Positions 11,881 to 20,397 of a DNA stretch of 51,604 nucleotides are shown piece after piece. The DNA is taken from positions 1 to 51,604 of the forward strand of contig NZ_QEIO01000021.1 in the NCBI RefSeq assembly GCF_003336425.1, in the 5' to 3' direction. A program made the position numbers and the translations under genes. Source of the stretch: Marinitenerispora sediminis (lineage in GTDB: Bacteria; Actinomycetota; Actinomycetes; Streptosporangiales; Streptosporangiaceae). Every line of letters begins with the position of its first letter. The first letter of the stretch is position 1. The notes under the pieces were generated by a model, which saw nothing but the letters and a program-made list of their open reading frames with translations, did no database searches and was not told where the DNA came from.

Positions 11881-13041
11881 TCACCCGGCGGCTCCGGTGG
11901 GAACCGCGCCCTTCTCACGGGCCATCAGGGCGCAGAACTCGTCGAACAGTTCGGCGGCGTCGTGCGGTCCGGCGGCGGCCTCGGGGTGGTACTGGACGCT
12001 GAAGGCCGGCCGGTCCAGCAGGCGCAGTCCCTCGACCACGTCGTCGTTGAGGTCGATGTGGCTGACCTCGGCGCGGCCGTAGGGCGTCTCGAACGGCCCG
12101 TCGGTGGGCGCGTCGACGGCGAAGCCGTGGTTGTGGCTGGTGATGTGCACCCGGCCCGAGTGCACGTCGCGCACGGGCTGGTTCACCCCGCGGTGCCCGA
12201 AGCGCAGCTTGTAGGTCCCCAGCCCCAGGGCGCGGCCGAGGATCTGGTTGCCGAAGCAGATCCCGAACAGCGGCCGGCGGGCCTCCAGGACGCCGCGCAT
12301 CGCCGCGACCGGGCCGTCGGCCGTGGCCGGGTCGCCGGGACCGTTGCTGAAGAACACGCCGTCGGGGTCGAGGGCGAGGATCTCCTCGGCGGTGGCGGTG
12401 GCCGGCAGCACCCGCACCTCGCAGCCGCGTTCGGCCAGCCGCTGCGGGGTCATCGCCTTGATGCCGAGGTCCACGGCGGCGACCGTGAAGCGGGTCGGCA
12501 CCCCCTCCGGCGGGAGGACGGTGTAGGGCTCGGTGGTGGTGACCTCGGCCGACAGGTCGGCGCCGGCCATCTGCGGGCTGTCCAGGACCCGGGCCAGCAG
12601 CCGCGCCGGGTCGGTCTCGGTGGTGCTGATGCCCGCGCGCATGGCACCGCGGTCGCGCAGGTGCCGGGTGAGCGCGCGGGTGCCGGGCATGGCGATGCCC
12701 ACGACGCCCTGCCGGCGCAGCTCCTCGTCCAGCGTGCGGCGCGCCCGCCAGTTCGACGGGATGCGGGCCGGCTCGCGCACCACGTAGCCGGCCACCCAGA
12801 TCCGCCCGGACTCGGGGTCGTCGTCGTTCACGCCGGTGTTGCCGATGTGCGGCGCGGTCATCGCGACGATCTGCCGGTGGTAGGACGGGTCGGTGAGCGT
12901 CTCCTGGTAGCCGGTCATACCGGTGTTGAACACGATCTCGCCGAACGCCTCGCCCTCAGCCCCGAAGGAGCGCCCGTGGAACACGCGGCCGTCCTCAAGG
13001 ACCAGAATGGCCGGAATCTGCACGTTCTTCACTTCTGTCAC
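11881..13041 (-). CDS. carA: Carbamoyl-phosphate synthase small (glutaminase) subunit
   Basis: Hydrolyses glutamine and channels ammonia to CarB. 386 residues. The N-terminal small-subunit domain carries [33 protein letters not shown]. The C-terminal class I glutamine amidotransferase domain has the nucleophile elbow FGICFGNQI and the catalytic pair in [12 protein letters not shown]. The GTG start at 13041 overlaps the pyrC stop as GTGA (13038-13041), so translation is probably coupled. Its position between pyrC and carB is the standard actinobacterial pyr operon order. Confidence 0.97.
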   Translation of the reverse strand: MTEVKNVQIPAILVLEDGRVFHGRSFGAEGEAFGEIVFNTGMTGYQETLTDPSYHRQIVAMTAPHIGNTGVNDDDPESGRIWVAGYVVREPARIPSNWRARRTLDEELRRQGVVGIAMPGTRALTRHLRDRGAMRAGISTTETDPARLLARVLDSPQMAGADLSAEVTTTEPYTVLPPEGVPTRFTVAAVDLGIKAMTPQRLAERGCEVRVLPATATAEEILALDPDGVFFSNGPGDPATADGPVAAMRGVLEARRPLFGICFGNQILGRALGLGTYKLRFGHRGVNQPVRDVHSGRVHITSHNHGFAVDAPTDGPFETPYGRAEVSHIDLNDDVVEGLRLLDRPAFSVQYHPEAAAGPHDAAELFDEFCALMAREKGAVPTGAAG

Positions 13042-14336
13042 TGGATCTTCCCATCAAGGACCGTCGGCGTACCGCGCAGGAAGGTGGCGACCACCCGGCC
13101 GGGCAGGGTCGTGCCCCGGTAGGGGGAGTTGCCGCTCTTGGAGGCCATCGCCGCCGGGTCGATCTCCCTGGTCGCGGCCGCGTCGTACAGCGTAACGTTC
13201 GCGGGTTCGCCGACCTCCAGCGGCCGCCCGTGCCCGGACAGGCGTCCGATGCGCGCCGGAGTCGCCGACATGCGCTCGGCCACGCCGGCCCAGTCGAGCA
13301 GGCCGGTGTCGACCATGGTGTGCTGCACCACCGAGAGCGCGGTCTCCAGGCCGATCATGCCCATGGCCGCGTTGGACCACTCCGTCTCCTTGGCCTCGAT
13401 CGGGTGCGGCGCGTGGTCGGTGGCCACGCAGTCGATCGTGCCGTCGGCGAGGGCCTCGCGCAGCGCCGCCACGTCCTCGGCGGTGCGCAGCGGCGGGTTG
13501 ACCTTGTAGATCGGGTCGTAGCTCTCGGCGAGGTCGTCGGTGAGCAGCAGGTGGTGCGGCGTGACCTCGGCGGTGACGTCGCAGCCGCGGCTCTTGGCCC
13601 AGCGCAGGATCTGCACGGACCCCTTGGTCGACACGTGGCAGATGTGCAGCCGGGAGCCGACGTGCTCGGCGAGCAGGCAGTCGCGGGCGATGATGGCCTC
13701 CTCGGCCACCGCGGGCCAGCCGGCCAGCCCCAGGCGGTCGGAGACCACGCCCTCGTTCATCTGCGCGCCCTCGGTGAGGCGGGGCTCCTGGGCGTGCTGG
13801 GCGACGACGCCGTCGAAGGCCTTGACGTACTCCAGCGCGCGCCGCATGAGCAGCGCGTCGGAGACGCACATGCCGTCGTCGGAGAAGACCCGGACGCGGG
13901 CGATGGAGTCGGCCATGGCGCCCAGCTCGGCCAGGTGCGCGCCGTCGAGGTTCTGGGTGACGGCGCCGACCGGCTGGACGTCGCAGTGGCCGGCGTCGCG
14001 GCCGAGCCGCCACACCTGCTCCACCACGCCGGCGGTGTCGGCGACCGGGTCGGTGTTGGCCATGGCGTGCACGGCCGTGTAGCCGCCCATGGCGGCCGCA
14101 CGGGCGCCGCTGGCCACGGTCTCGGCGTCCTCCCGGCCGGGCTCGCGCAGGTGGGTGTGCAGGTCCACCAGGCCGGGCAGCGCGATGAGGCCGTGCGCCT
14201 CGACGACCTCGGCGGCAGGGTCGCCGGCGGCCGGTGCGCCGACGGCGGCGACGCGGCCGTCGCGGATGAGGATGTCGGCGGGATCGCCGCCGAGGGGGCG
14301 GGCACCGCGGATCAGGAAGGTGGGGTTGTGGGTCAT
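13038..14336 (-). CDS. pyrC: Dihydroorotase (class I)
   Basis: Zinc amidohydrolase closing carbamoyl aspartate to dihydroorotate. 432 residues, class I length. The metal site [15 protein letters not shown] lies at about residues 58-72. Further ligands and substrate contacts are in [20 protein letters not shown] and the C-terminal [12 protein letters not shown] start at 14336, eight intervening bases after the pyrB stop. Its stop codon overlaps the carA start. Class I enzymes can form complexes with aspartate transcarbamoylase in some bacteria, consistent with the tight pyrB-pyrC pairing. Confidence 0.97.
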   Translation of the reverse strand: MTHNPTFLIRGARPLGGDPADILIRDGRVAAVGAPAAGDPAAEVVEAHGLIALPGLVDLHTHLREPGREDAETVASGARAAAMGGYTAVHAMANTDPVADTAGVVEQVWRLGRDAGHCDVQPVGAVTQNLDGAHLAELGAMADSIARVRVFSDDGMCVSDALLMRRALEYVKAFDGVVAQHAQEPRLTEGAQMNEGVVSDRLGLAGWPAVAEEAIIARDCLLAEHVGSRLHICHVSTKGSVQILRWAKSRGCDVTAEVTPHHLLLTDDLAESYDPIYKVNPPLRTAEDVAALREALADGTIDCVATDHAPHPIEAKETEWSNAAMGMIGLETALSVVQHTMVDTGLLDWAGVAERMSATPARIGRLSGHGRPLEVGEPANVTLYDAAATREIDPAAMASKSGNSPYRGTTLPGRVVATFLRGTPTVLDGKIQ

Positions 14337-14345
14337 GCGGGTCTC

Positions 14346-15278
14346 CTAGTTGCCGTTCCCGATCGCGGACTCCGAGCCGCCGAGCAGGAGGTAGAGCACC
14401 GCCATGCGCACGCTCACGCCGTTGGCGACCTGCTCGGTGATGGTGGAGCGCGGCGAGTCGGCGACCTCCGCGGAGATCTCCATGCCGCGGATCATCGGGC
14501 CGGGGTGCATGACGATCGCGTCGTCGTGCAGCCGGGCGAAGCGATCGCGGTCCAGTCCGTAGCGCCGGCTGTACTCGCGGGCGGTCGGGAAGAACGCGGC
14601 CCGCATGCGCTCGGCCTGGACCCGCAGCATCATCACGACGTCGCTCTTGGGGAGCACCTCGTCGAGGTCGTAGCTCACGGCGCACGGCCAGGTGCCGACC
14701 GAGACCGGCAGCAGGGTGGGCGGCGCGACGAGGGTGACCTCGGCGCCCAGGGTGTGCAGCAGCAGGACGTTGGACCGGGCCACCCGGCTGTGCCGGATGT
14801 CACCGACGATCGCGACCCGCAGGCCCTCCAGCCGGCCCATGCGCTCGCGCATGGTGTAGGCGTCCAGCAGCGCCTGGGTGGGGTGCTCGTGCGTGCCGTC
14901 CCCGGCGTTGAGCACCGCGCCGTCGACCCAGCCGGCCAGCCGGCGCGCGGCCCCGGAGGCGCTGTGCCGGATGACGACGCCGTCGGCGCCCATCGCCTGC
15001 AGGGTCAGCGCGGTGTCCTTGAGGCTCTCCCCCTTGGAGACGCTGGACCCCTTGGCGGAGAAGTTGATGACGTCGGCCGACATCCGCTTGGCGGCGGCCT
15101 CGAACGAGATGCGGGTGCGGGTGGAGTCCTCGTAGAAGAGGTTCACCACGGTGCGCCCCCGCAGGGTGGGCAGCTTCTTCACCGACCGGCTGCTGACCTG
15201 GGCCAGCTCGCGGGCGGTGTCGAGCACGAGGGTGGCCTCGTCGCGGGAGAGGTCCCCCGCGGAGAGCAGGTGGCGCAT
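14346..15278 (-). CDS. pyrB: Aspartate carbamoyltransferase catalytic subunit
   Basis: Condenses carbamoyl phosphate with aspartate, the committed pyrimidine step. 310 residues. The carbamoyl-phosphate motif [13 protein letters not shown] lies at about residues 48-60. Also present are [41 protein letters not shown] and [11 protein letters not shown]. The ATG start at 15278 overlaps the pyrR stop (ATGA at 15275-15278 read on the minus strand), implying translational coupling to PyrR. No pyrI regulatory chain is present, so feedback control probably acts through PyrR and CarB. Confidence 0.97.
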   Translation of the reverse strand: MRHLLSAGDLSRDEATLVLDTARELAQVSSRSVKKLPTLRGRTVVNLFYEDSTRTRISFEAAAKRMSADVINFSAKGSSVSKGESLKDTALTLQAMGADGVVIRHSASGAARRLAGWVDGAVLNAGDGTHEHPTQALLDAYTMRERMGRLEGLRVAIVGDIRHSRVARSNVLLLHTLGAEVTLVAPPTLLPVSVGTWPCAVSYDLDEVLPKSDVVMMLRVQAERMRAAFFPTAREYSRRYGLDRDRFARLHDDAIVMHPGPMIRGMEISAEVADSPRSTITEQVANGVSVRMAVLYLLLGGSESAIGNGN

Positions 15279-15931
15279 CAGCTCTCCTCCTCCTCGGCGG
15301 AGCCGGCCCGGCCGGCGCGCGGCCGCGCGGGGCCGAGCAGCACGGCGTCGCGCCCGTCGAGCTCCTCCACCAGGACGGTGACCGTCTCGCGCACCGAGGT
15401 GGGCAGGTTCTTGCCGACGTAGTCGGCGCGGATCGGCAGCTGGCGGTGGCCGCGGTCGACGAGCGTGGCGAGCTGGACGGCACGCGGCCGGCCGATGTCG
15501 TTGAGCGCGTCGAGGGCGGCGCGCACGGAGCGGCCGGAGAAGAGCACGTCGTCCACCAGGACGACGACGCGGCCGTCGACCCCCTCGGCCGGGATCTCCG
15601 TGCGGCCGAGCGCGCGGGCCGGGGCCAGCCGCAGGTCGTCGCGGTACATCGTGATGTCCAGCGATCCCCAGGGGATGGCGCGGCCCTCCACCTGGGTGAT
15701 GCGCCCGGCCAGCCGGCGGGCGAGCGGGACCCCGCGGGTGGGGATGCCCAGCAGGGTGATGTCGGTGGCGCCCTTGGTGCGCTCCAGCACCTCGTGGGCG
15801 ATGCGGGTCAGTGCCCGGTTGATCTCGGGGCCCTCCAGGACGGCCCGCGCGTCGCCGAGGTCCGCGCGCGACGGCGGCCCGGCGGCGGTACTGCTGGTGC
15901 TGCCACCTTCCGCATGCTTTCGGGCATGCAT
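15278..15931 (-). CDS. pyrR: Bifunctional pyr operon regulator/uracil phosphoribosyltransferase PyrR
   Basis: RNA-binding regulator that senses UMP and has weak uracil phosphoribosyltransferase activity. 217 residues, slightly long because of an N-terminal low-complexity stretch and a charged C-terminal tail. The PRPP-binding loop [20 protein letters not shown] lies at about residues 122-141. It is first gene of the operon and its stop overlaps pyrB. The ATG at 15931 has an ideal AAGGAGG (15940-15946) eight bases upstream; the second ATG four bases inside is out of frame. That ribosome binding site is embedded in a PyrR-binding RNA element, so autorepression of translation is likely. Confidence 0.96.
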   Translation of the reverse strand: MHARKHAEGGSTSSTAAGPPSRADLGDARAVLEGPEINRALTRIAHEVLERTKGATDITLLGIPTRGVPLARRLAGRITQVEGRAIPWGSLDITMYRDDLRLAPARALGRTEIPAEGVDGRVVVLVDDVLFSGRSVRAALDALNDIGRPRAVQLATLVDRGHRQLPIRADYVGKNLPTSVRETVTVLVEELDGRDAVLLGPARPRAGRAGSAEEEES

Positions 15932-15937
15932 GAGGAT

Positions 15938-15984
15938 GACCTCCTTCCCTGCCTCACGGAACAGGTCGTTAAAGGACGTCGAAC
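15938..15984 (-). promoter_or_regulatory. PyrR-binding leader element over the pyrR ribosome binding site
   Basis: Minus-strand RNA reads GUCCUUUAACGACCUG, then UUCCGUGAGGCAGG, then the Shine-Dalgarno AAGGAGGUC. UUCCGUGAGGC matches the known PyrR binding loop consensus (UCCNGNGAGGY) with one mismatch. The flanking CCTG and CAGG can form the hairpin. GACCT (15963-15967) is complementary to AGGTC (15938-15942), which includes the end of the ribosome binding site. The two pairings share bases and are mutually exclusive. Mycobacterial pyr leaders use PyrR for translational repression, and the layout here suggests the same. Confidence 0.75.
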
Positions 15985-16006
15985 GTCTTTCACGCTACCA
16001 GCGTGA

Positions 16007-16063
16007 TCACGGCGCCCCGACGCCGAGTGAGCGGGTTCCGGGTGTGACTGTGACTCTCGACAC
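16007..16063 (-). CDS. Putative 18-residue leader ORF upstream of pyrR
   Basis: Open frame encoding MSRVTVTPGTRSLGVGAP, GTG start at 16063 preceded by AAGGAG (16071-16076) with a seven-base gap, the best ribosome binding site in this intergenic region. It ends 75 bases before the pyrR start, just upstream of the PyrR-binding element. It has no family similarity I recognise and lacks the cysteine run of known actinobacterial sulfur-responsive leader peptides. It could be a translated upstream ORF affecting pyrR leader folding, or a chance frame. The ribosome binding site is the main support. Confidence 0.35.
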   Translation of the reverse strand: MSRVTVTPGTRSLGVGAP

Positions 16064-16272
16064 AGCAATGCTCCTTGATTTCACCGGTCCGGGATGGCGG
16101 GCCCCGTTCGTGCGATGCGCCCCGGAACCGCCTCCAGATCCCCAAAGTCCTTGCGCAACGGCCGTTTTCGACGCTCCGTGACCAGACATTGTGTCCTATT
16201 TGGTCGCGGTATGAGAGACCCCTCACCTACGCACAGTTTGGCCACTGATTAGTCGCGTTTTCGCCTAACGGC

Positions 16273-16313
16273 TTGACCTGGCGTCGCCACCGCCTTACGG
16301 TCACTGTCCGTAA
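16273..16313 (+). promoter_or_regulatory. bldD promoter with palindrome over the -10
   Basis: TTGACC (16273-16278), a 17-base spacer and TACGGT (16296-16301) form a good housekeeping-type promoter facing bldD. A perfect inverted repeat TTACGG-N7-CCGTAA (16295-16313) overlaps the -10 and expected start point. The segment TCAC-N5-GTAA (16301-16313) fits the outer bases of the BldD box (TNACNCWGNGTNA) with two central mismatches. BldD represses its own gene in Streptomyces, so this is a plausible autoregulatory operator. The predicted leader is about 160 bases. Confidence 0.6.
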
Positions 16314-16469
16314 CCAATCTGGGTGGGACAGCCGCACACCGCTCCCGCGAGACAACCTGACCACGAGGTTTCCGGGGCGGCTGCGCCAACCGGGGATCCG
16401 GCGACCGCCGGGAACCGGGGCCGCTCCGCCCACACCACCACCGTTCACGGCCGGGGAGCGACGAAGAAG

Positions 16470-16964
16470 ATGCCATCCGAATACGCGAAGTCCCTCGGCG
16501 CGCGACTGCGCGCCATCCGGACCCAGCAGGGCCTGTCCCTGCACGGGGTCGAGGAGAAGTCCCACGGGCGCTGGAAGGCCGTCGTCGTGGGTTCCTACGA
16601 GCGCGGCGACCGCGCCGTCACCGTCCAGAAGCTGGCCGAGCTCGCCGACTTCTACGGCGTGCCGATGTCGGAGCTCCTGCCGGGCGGCGCCGCTCCGGCC
16701 CCGCTGGGCCCGACGCCGAAGCTGGTCATCGACCTGGAGCGCATGCAGCAGCTGCCGCAGGAGAAGGCCGGCCCGCTCGCGCGCTACATCGCCACCATCC
16801 AGAGCCAGCGCGGCGACTACAACGGCCGCGTGCTGTCCATCCGCCAGGAGGACCTGCGCTCGCTGGCCGTCATCTACGACCGGTCGCCCGCCGACCTCAC
16901 GGAGGAGCTGATCAACTGGGGCGTCCTGGACCCGGAGGCCCGCCGCGCGGTGGACGCGTTCTAG
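16470..16964 (+). CDS. bldD: Developmental master regulator BldD
   Basis: Transcription factor that, when bound to tetrameric cyclic-di-GMP, represses sporulation genes in Streptomyces. 164 residues from the ATG at 16470; the in-frame region upstream is not conserved. The N-terminal HTH (about 8-70) reads LGARLRAIRTQQGLSLHGVEEKS and GSYERGDRAVTVQKLAELADFYGVPMSELLP. The C-terminal effector domain has the RGD-X8-RQ-x-D cyclic-di-GMP signature at R114-G115-D116 and R125-Q126-E127-D128. Residue 127 is glutamate where the S. coelicolor protein has aspartate. It is divergent from pyrR, as in Streptomyces. Its presence suggests a differentiating, probably sporulating, lifestyle. Confidence 0.95.
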   Translation: MPSEYAKSLGARLRAIRTQQGLSLHGVEEKSHGRWKAVVVGSYERGDRAVTVQKLAELADFYGVPMSELLPGGAAPAPLGPTPKLVIDLERMQQLPQEKAGPLARYIATIQSQRGDYNGRVLSIRQEDLRSLAVIYDRSPADLTEELINWGVLDPEARRAVDAF

Positions 16965-17265
16965 GACCGGACCGCTCCCAGGCCTCTTCTTCGACGGCGG
17001 TGGCGTCCCCCCTGCCCCAGGGGATGCCCGTACGGACGGGCCCGCCACCGGCCGGAGTACGCCCCGTCGGCGCCGCACCGCGGTGATGGGGACGGGGGAC
17101 CGGGGCGCGGCCGGACGCGCGCCGGACACGGGGCACCGGTCCGGGAGCGCGATGGCCGGACATGTGGACACGGTCGAGCGAGAGGCTTCCCCTCCCCCCG
17201 CCCGACCGCTTCCGCTCCGGACGACGACGCGGTCGCCGGAGCGCGCCCCGGAGGGCACAACCACT

Positions 17266-17285
17266 TATCGAACATGCGTTCGATA
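17266..17285 (-). promoter_or_regulatory. Perfect LexA/SOS box
   Basis: TATCGAACATGCGTTCGATA: eight-base perfect arms around ATGC, containing the actinobacterial SOS consensus TCGAAC-N4-GTTCGA without mismatch. It sits directly after the predicted start point of the minus-strand promoter at 17294-17322. Confidence 0.75.
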
Positions 17286-17293
17286 CATCACCG

Positions 17294-17322
17294 AACTTAC
17301 CCCTCGAACAGGCGTTCGTCAA
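17294..17322 (-). promoter_or_regulatory. Promoter with consensus spacing overlapped by SOS boxes
   Basis: On the minus strand TTGACG (17317-17322) and TAAGTT (17294-17299) are separated by exactly 17 bases. The spacer holds the second SOS box and the start region holds the first. Transcription would run toward the 3' end of bldD. No recognised gene lies downstream. Confidence 0.6.
17304..17319 (-). promoter_or_regulatory. Second LexA/SOS box
   Basis: TCGAACAGGCGTTCGT, one mismatch from TCGAAC-N4-GTTCGA, 36 bases from the perfect box. It overlaps the end of the -35 element and the spacer of the minus-strand promoter. Confidence 0.65.
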
Positions 17323-17446
17323 CCGTCGGGCCTCCGGCGCGCCCCGGCACGTGTCGCCCCCCGACGCGCGCGTCCGGCGAGCGCATCGGAGCGGCCGCCG
17401 ACGACGCGCGGCGCGGCCAGTAACCGGCGGACCCGGCCCGGCCCCG

Positions 17447-17452
17447 TAGTGT
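17447..17452 (+). promoter_or_regulatory. -10 element of the GNAT gene, probably leaderless
   Basis: TAGTGT, six bases upstream of the GTG at 17459, with no Shine-Dalgarno in between. Confidence 0.45.
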
Positions 17453-17458
17453 GGCGCT

Positions 17459-18070
17459 GTGCAGACCGAGATCGAGCTGTGGGAGCTCGCCGCCCCGGCC
17501 TTCGTCCGCGCCGTGCCGGCGCTGCTGGAGGTCTACCGCGCGGCCATGGCCCCGCCCGGCGACCAGTTGACCGGGCGCCGGGCCATCATGGAGCGCCACG
17601 CCGGCCACCCGCGGTTCCGTTCGTTCACCGCGGTCCGGACGGCCGACGGCTCGGCGGTCGGCTTCGCCTACGGCTTCCACGGGCAGCGCGGGCAGTGGTG
17701 GCACGACGTCGTGAGCGACGCGCTGCGGCTCCGCGACCCCGACGCCGAGCGGCACTGGTTCACCGACTCGTTCGAGATCGCCGAGGTGCACGTACGCCCG
17801 GAGTGGCAGGGGCGCGGCATCGGCCGGCGGATGCTGGAGGCGCTCGCCGCCGAGCGCCCCGAGCTCACCGCCGTGCTGTCGACGCACAGCGGACCGACCC
17901 GGGCCCGCGCGCTGTACCACTCGTGCGGCTTCACCGACGTCCTCACGGACTTCCGCTTCCCCGGAAGCCCGGATCAGCCCTTCACGATCATGGCCGCGCC
18001 GCTGCCGCTGCCGGCTGGCGGGAGCCGGCGATCCGCTGGTAGATCTCCCGGGTCGCGGTCGACTGGTTGA
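17459..18070 (+). CDS. GNAT-family N-acetyltransferase
   Basis: Acetyl-CoA-dependent N-acetyltransferase of unknown substrate. 203 residues. The acetyl-CoA-binding motif A is [23 protein letters not shown] at about residues 103-125 with the Q-x-x-G-x-G signature, and the C-terminal motif [15 protein letters not shown] follows. GTG start at 17459, apparently leaderless. The last 27 or so codons (rich in Pro/Ser/Arg/Gly) run 83 bases into the 3' end of the convergent metF gene, so the true domain likely ends near FTIMAAPL. It lies downstream of two SOS boxes, but these are about 175 bases away and point better to the other strand, so SOS control is only a possibility. Confidence 0.85.
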   Translation: MQTEIELWELAAPAFVRAVPALLEVYRAAMAPPGDQLTGRRAIMERHAGHPRFRSFTAVRTADGSAVGFAYGFHGQRGQWWHDVVSDALRLRDPDAERHWFTDSFEIAEVHVRPEWQGRGIGRRMLEALAAERPELTAVLSTHSGPTRARALYHSCGFTDVLTDFRFPGSPDQPFTIMAAPLPLPAGGSRRSAGRSPGSRSTG

Positions 18071-18941
18071 ACGTGATGAAGTGGATGCCCGGCGCGCCCT
18101 CGTCGAGCAGCCGCTCGCACAACCGGGTGGCCTGCTCGATGCCGAGCTCGCGCACCGCCTCCGGATCGTCGGCCACCCGCTCGAACTCCGCGGCCAGCCG
18201 GCGCGGGAACGGGGCTCCGGAGAGCTGCTCGGAGCGCTCGATCGTGGCGAGCTTCACGACCGGCATGATCTCGGGGATGATCGGCACGTCGCAGCCGCGG
18301 GCCGCCACGCGGTCGCGCAGCCGCAGGTACTCGTCGGCCTCGAAGAACATCTGGGTGATGGCGTAGTCGGCGCCGGCCCGGATCTTGCGCACGAAGAACT
18401 CGACGTCGCTGTCGATGTCGGCCGAGCGGGGGTGCTTGTAGGGGAACGCCGCCACCCCGACGCAGAAGTCGCCGCTCTCCTTGATCAGCCGGACCAGCTG
18501 GTCGGCGTACTCCAGGCCCTCGGGGTGCCGCACCCACTCGCCGAGCGGGTCCCCGGGCGGATCGCCGCGCAGCGCGAGCATGTTGCCGACCCCCACCCCG
18601 GCGAAGCGCCCGATCAGGTGGCGCAGCTCCCGGACCGAGTGGTCCACCGCGGTCATGTGCGCCACCGGCAGCAGCGTGGTGTCGGTGGCCATGCGCTCGG
18701 TGATCTCCACCGTGCGGTCGCGGGTTCCGCCGCCGGCCCCGTACGTCACCGAGACGAACGACGGCTGCAGCGCCTCGATCTCGCGGATCACGCGCCACAG
18801 CTTGCGCTGCCCCTCGGGGGTCTTCGGGGGGAAGAACTCGAAGGAGAAGGTGGGCTTTCCGGCGGTGAGGAGGTCGCTGATGCGGCGGGGGCGGGCGGTG
18901 AGTCCCGGCGCCGCGCCAGAACGTGTCGGTGACCCAAGCAT
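17988..18941 (-). CDS. metF: Methylenetetrahydrofolate reductase
   Basis: Flavin enzyme reducing 5,10-methylene-THF to 5-methyl-THF for methionine synthesis. 317 residues, normal length. The N-terminal [18 protein letters not shown] motif has the catalytic glutamate. Further conserved parts are [25 protein letters not shown] and [12 protein letters not shown] start at the ATG at 18941. A TACAGT -10 lies seven bases upstream, which implies a leaderless mRNA. The longer upstream frame runs into the promoter of the divergent polyprenyl synthase. Its 3' end overlaps the convergent GNAT gene. Confidence 0.96.
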   Translation of the reverse strand: MLGSPTRSGAAPGLTARPRRISDLLTAGKPTFSFEFFPPKTPEGQRKLWRVIREIEALQPSFVSVTYGAGGGTRDRTVEITERMATDTTLLPVAHMTAVDHSVRELRHLIGRFAGVGVGNMLALRGDPPGDPLGEWVRHPEGLEYADQLVRLIKESGDFCVGVAAFPYKHPRSADIDSDVEFFVRKIRAGADYAITQMFFEADEYLRLRDRVAARGCDVPIIPEIMPVVKLATIERSEQLSGAPFPRRLAAEFERVADDPEAVRELGIEQATRLCERLLDEGAPGIHFITFNQSTATREIYQRIAGSRQPAAAAARP

Positions 18942-18948
18942 GCGTCCA

Positions 18949-18954
18949 ACTGTA
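18949..18954 (-). promoter_or_regulatory. -10 element of metF, probably leaderless
   Basis: TACAGT on the minus strand, seven bases before the metF ATG. The -35 is not recognisable. Confidence 0.5.
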
Positions 18955-19125
18955 GTCCACCAGCCCGGTAGGAGACCGTTCGGATCCGGTCCGCGGCCAC
19001 GGTAACCGCAGTTCACGCCCCGGCCGGACCTGCCGTCACGTGCCAGCTCCCGCCGGGCCGCGCTCCCGCGCCCGGCGCGAACCGCCGGCCGCGCCGCCCG
19101 GGCCGGCCAGGGCGGTGACAGCGGA

Positions 19126-19131
19126 TACCCT
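19126..19131 (+). promoter_or_regulatory. -10 element of the polyprenyl synthase gene, probably leaderless
   Basis: TACCCT, six bases before the ATG at 19138, with no ribosome binding site between. Confidence 0.5.
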
Positions 19132-19137
19132 GCCTGC

Positions 19138-20208
19138 ATGGATTCCTCGCATTTCTCCCCTGTCTCCTTTATGCGGCCGGCCGTGGACGCCGAGCTCGCG
19201 GACTTCGTCCGGCGGCGCCGCGCCGAGGTGCTGGAGATCGGCGAGGAGCTGGCCCCCGTCCTCGACGCGCTGGAGGCGATGCTGGCCGGCGGCAAGCGCA
19301 TCCGCCCGGCGTTCTGCTACTGGGGGTGGCGGGGAGCCGGCGGTCCCGAGACCCGGGCGATCCACGTCGCCGCGGCGGCACTGGAGTTCCTCCAGGCCTG
19401 CGCCCTCATCCACGACGACGTCATCGACAACAGCGACACCCGCCGCGGCCTGCCGGCCACCCACCGGAGGCTGGCCGTGCTGCACGCCTCCTCCGGCTGG
19501 ACCGGCGACTCCGCTGCCTTCGGACAGGGCGCCGCGGTGCTGCTCGGTGACCTGTGCCTCGCGTGGTGCGACGCGATGTACCAGTCCAGCGGCCTCTCGG
19601 AGGCCGCGCTGCGCGCCGGCCGCCCGGCCTTCGACCTGATGCGCTCGGAGGTCATGGCGGGCCAGTACCTCGACCTGGTGGAGCAGGCGCGGGAGGCCGA
19701 CACGGTCGACGCCGCACTGCGCGTCATGACCTACAAGTCGGCCAAGTACACGATCGAGCGCCCCCTCCACCTGGGCGCCGCCCTGGCCGGCCGCCACGAC
19801 GAGCTCGCCCCGGTGTACACCGCCTACGGAATCCCGCTCGGCATCGCCTTCCAGCTGCGCGACGACGTGCTCGGCGTCTTCGGCGACCCGGACGAGACCG
19901 GCAAGCCGGCCGGCGACGACCTCCGCGAGGGCAAGCGCACCGTCCTCGTGGCCGAGACACTGCGCCGGGCCCCCGCCGCCGGCGCCGCCGAGTTCCGCCG
20001 CCACCTGGGCGATCCGGACCTCTCCGCGGAGACGGTGGAGTGGATGCGCGACCTGATCACCGACAGCGGCGCCCTGGCCGCCTGCGAACGCCGTATCGAC
20101 CGCTACGTCGCACAGGCCACCGACGCCCTCCAGACGGACGCGGTCGCCGACGACGCCCGCTCCGCCCTGGCCGACCTCATCGTGGCGGCCACGGCCCGCA
20201 AGCACTGA
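19138..20208 (+). CDS. Polyprenyl (geranylgeranyl-type) diphosphate synthase
   Basis: Trans-isoprenyl diphosphate synthase joining IPP to allylic diphosphates, supplying precursors for menaquinone, carotenoids or other terpenoids. 356 residues. [10 protein letters not shown] lies at 51-60, the first aspartate-rich motif [11 protein letters not shown] at 93-103, and the second region is [25 protein letters not shown] near residue 240. The second motif is DDVLG rather than DDxxD, as in many actinobacterial IdsA-type enzymes. Chain length cannot be decided from sequence alone. ATG at 19138 with a leaderless-type -10; a second Met at residue 12 is an alternative start. The divergent pairing with metF is common in actinobacteria. 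Confidence 0.93.
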   Translation: MDSSHFSPVSFMRPAVDAELADFVRRRRAEVLEIGEELAPVLDALEAMLAGGKRIRPAFCYWGWRGAGGPETRAIHVAAAALEFLQACALIHDDVIDNSDTRRGLPATHRRLAVLHASSGWTGDSAAFGQGAAVLLGDLCLAWCDAMYQSSGLSEAALRAGRPAFDLMRSEVMAGQYLDLVEQAREADTVDAALRVMTYKSAKYTIERPLHLGAALAGRHDELAPVYTAYGIPLGIAFQLRDDVLGVFGDPDETGKPAGDDLREGKRTVLVAETLRRAPAAGAAEFRRHLGDPDLSAETVEWMRDLITDSGALAACERRIDRYVAQATDALQTDAVADDARSALADLIVAATARKH

Positions 20209-20304
20209 GGCCGCGCCCGGAGGCCCGCAGAGCCCCCTGTGCTGGCTCCCGTTGCGGGGAGGGGCGGCGTCCCGCCCCCGGCCCTCGGAGCGACGACGCT
20301 GGAC

Positions 20305-20333
20305 GGCGACATCCGCGCACGGGCGGGGAGCAG
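20305..20333 (-). repeat. Degenerate type I-E CRISPR repeat
   Basis: About 22 of 29 positions match the intact repeats at 20901 and 20962, including the terminal CGGGGAGCAG. The next relic begins 64 bases further on, close to but not equal to the 61-base array period, so the copies have drifted. Confidence 0.4.
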
Positions 20334-20368
20334 CGCCTCTTGGACCGCTTCCCCCCGTATGCCTCATC

Positions 20369-20397
20369 AGAGCCATCGCCGCGTGCGCGGGGAGCCG
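20369..20397 (-). repeat. Degenerate type I-E CRISPR repeat
   Basis: Core GCGTGCGCGGGGAGC is identical to the intact repeats, with the stem broken by CCATCGCC instead of CCATCCCC and an altered end. It stands about 530 bases from the intact array. Confidence 0.5.

Larger units (their letters stand above)
16965..17458. other. bldD-GNAT intergenic region
   Basis: 494 bases. The part next to bldD is GC-rich, with no convincing gene. The centre (17266-17322) holds two LexA-type boxes and a minus-strand promoter. Frames downstream of that promoter, for example one starting MSGHRAPGPV at 17163, have no recognised family and may be fortuitous. Confidence 0.4.
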
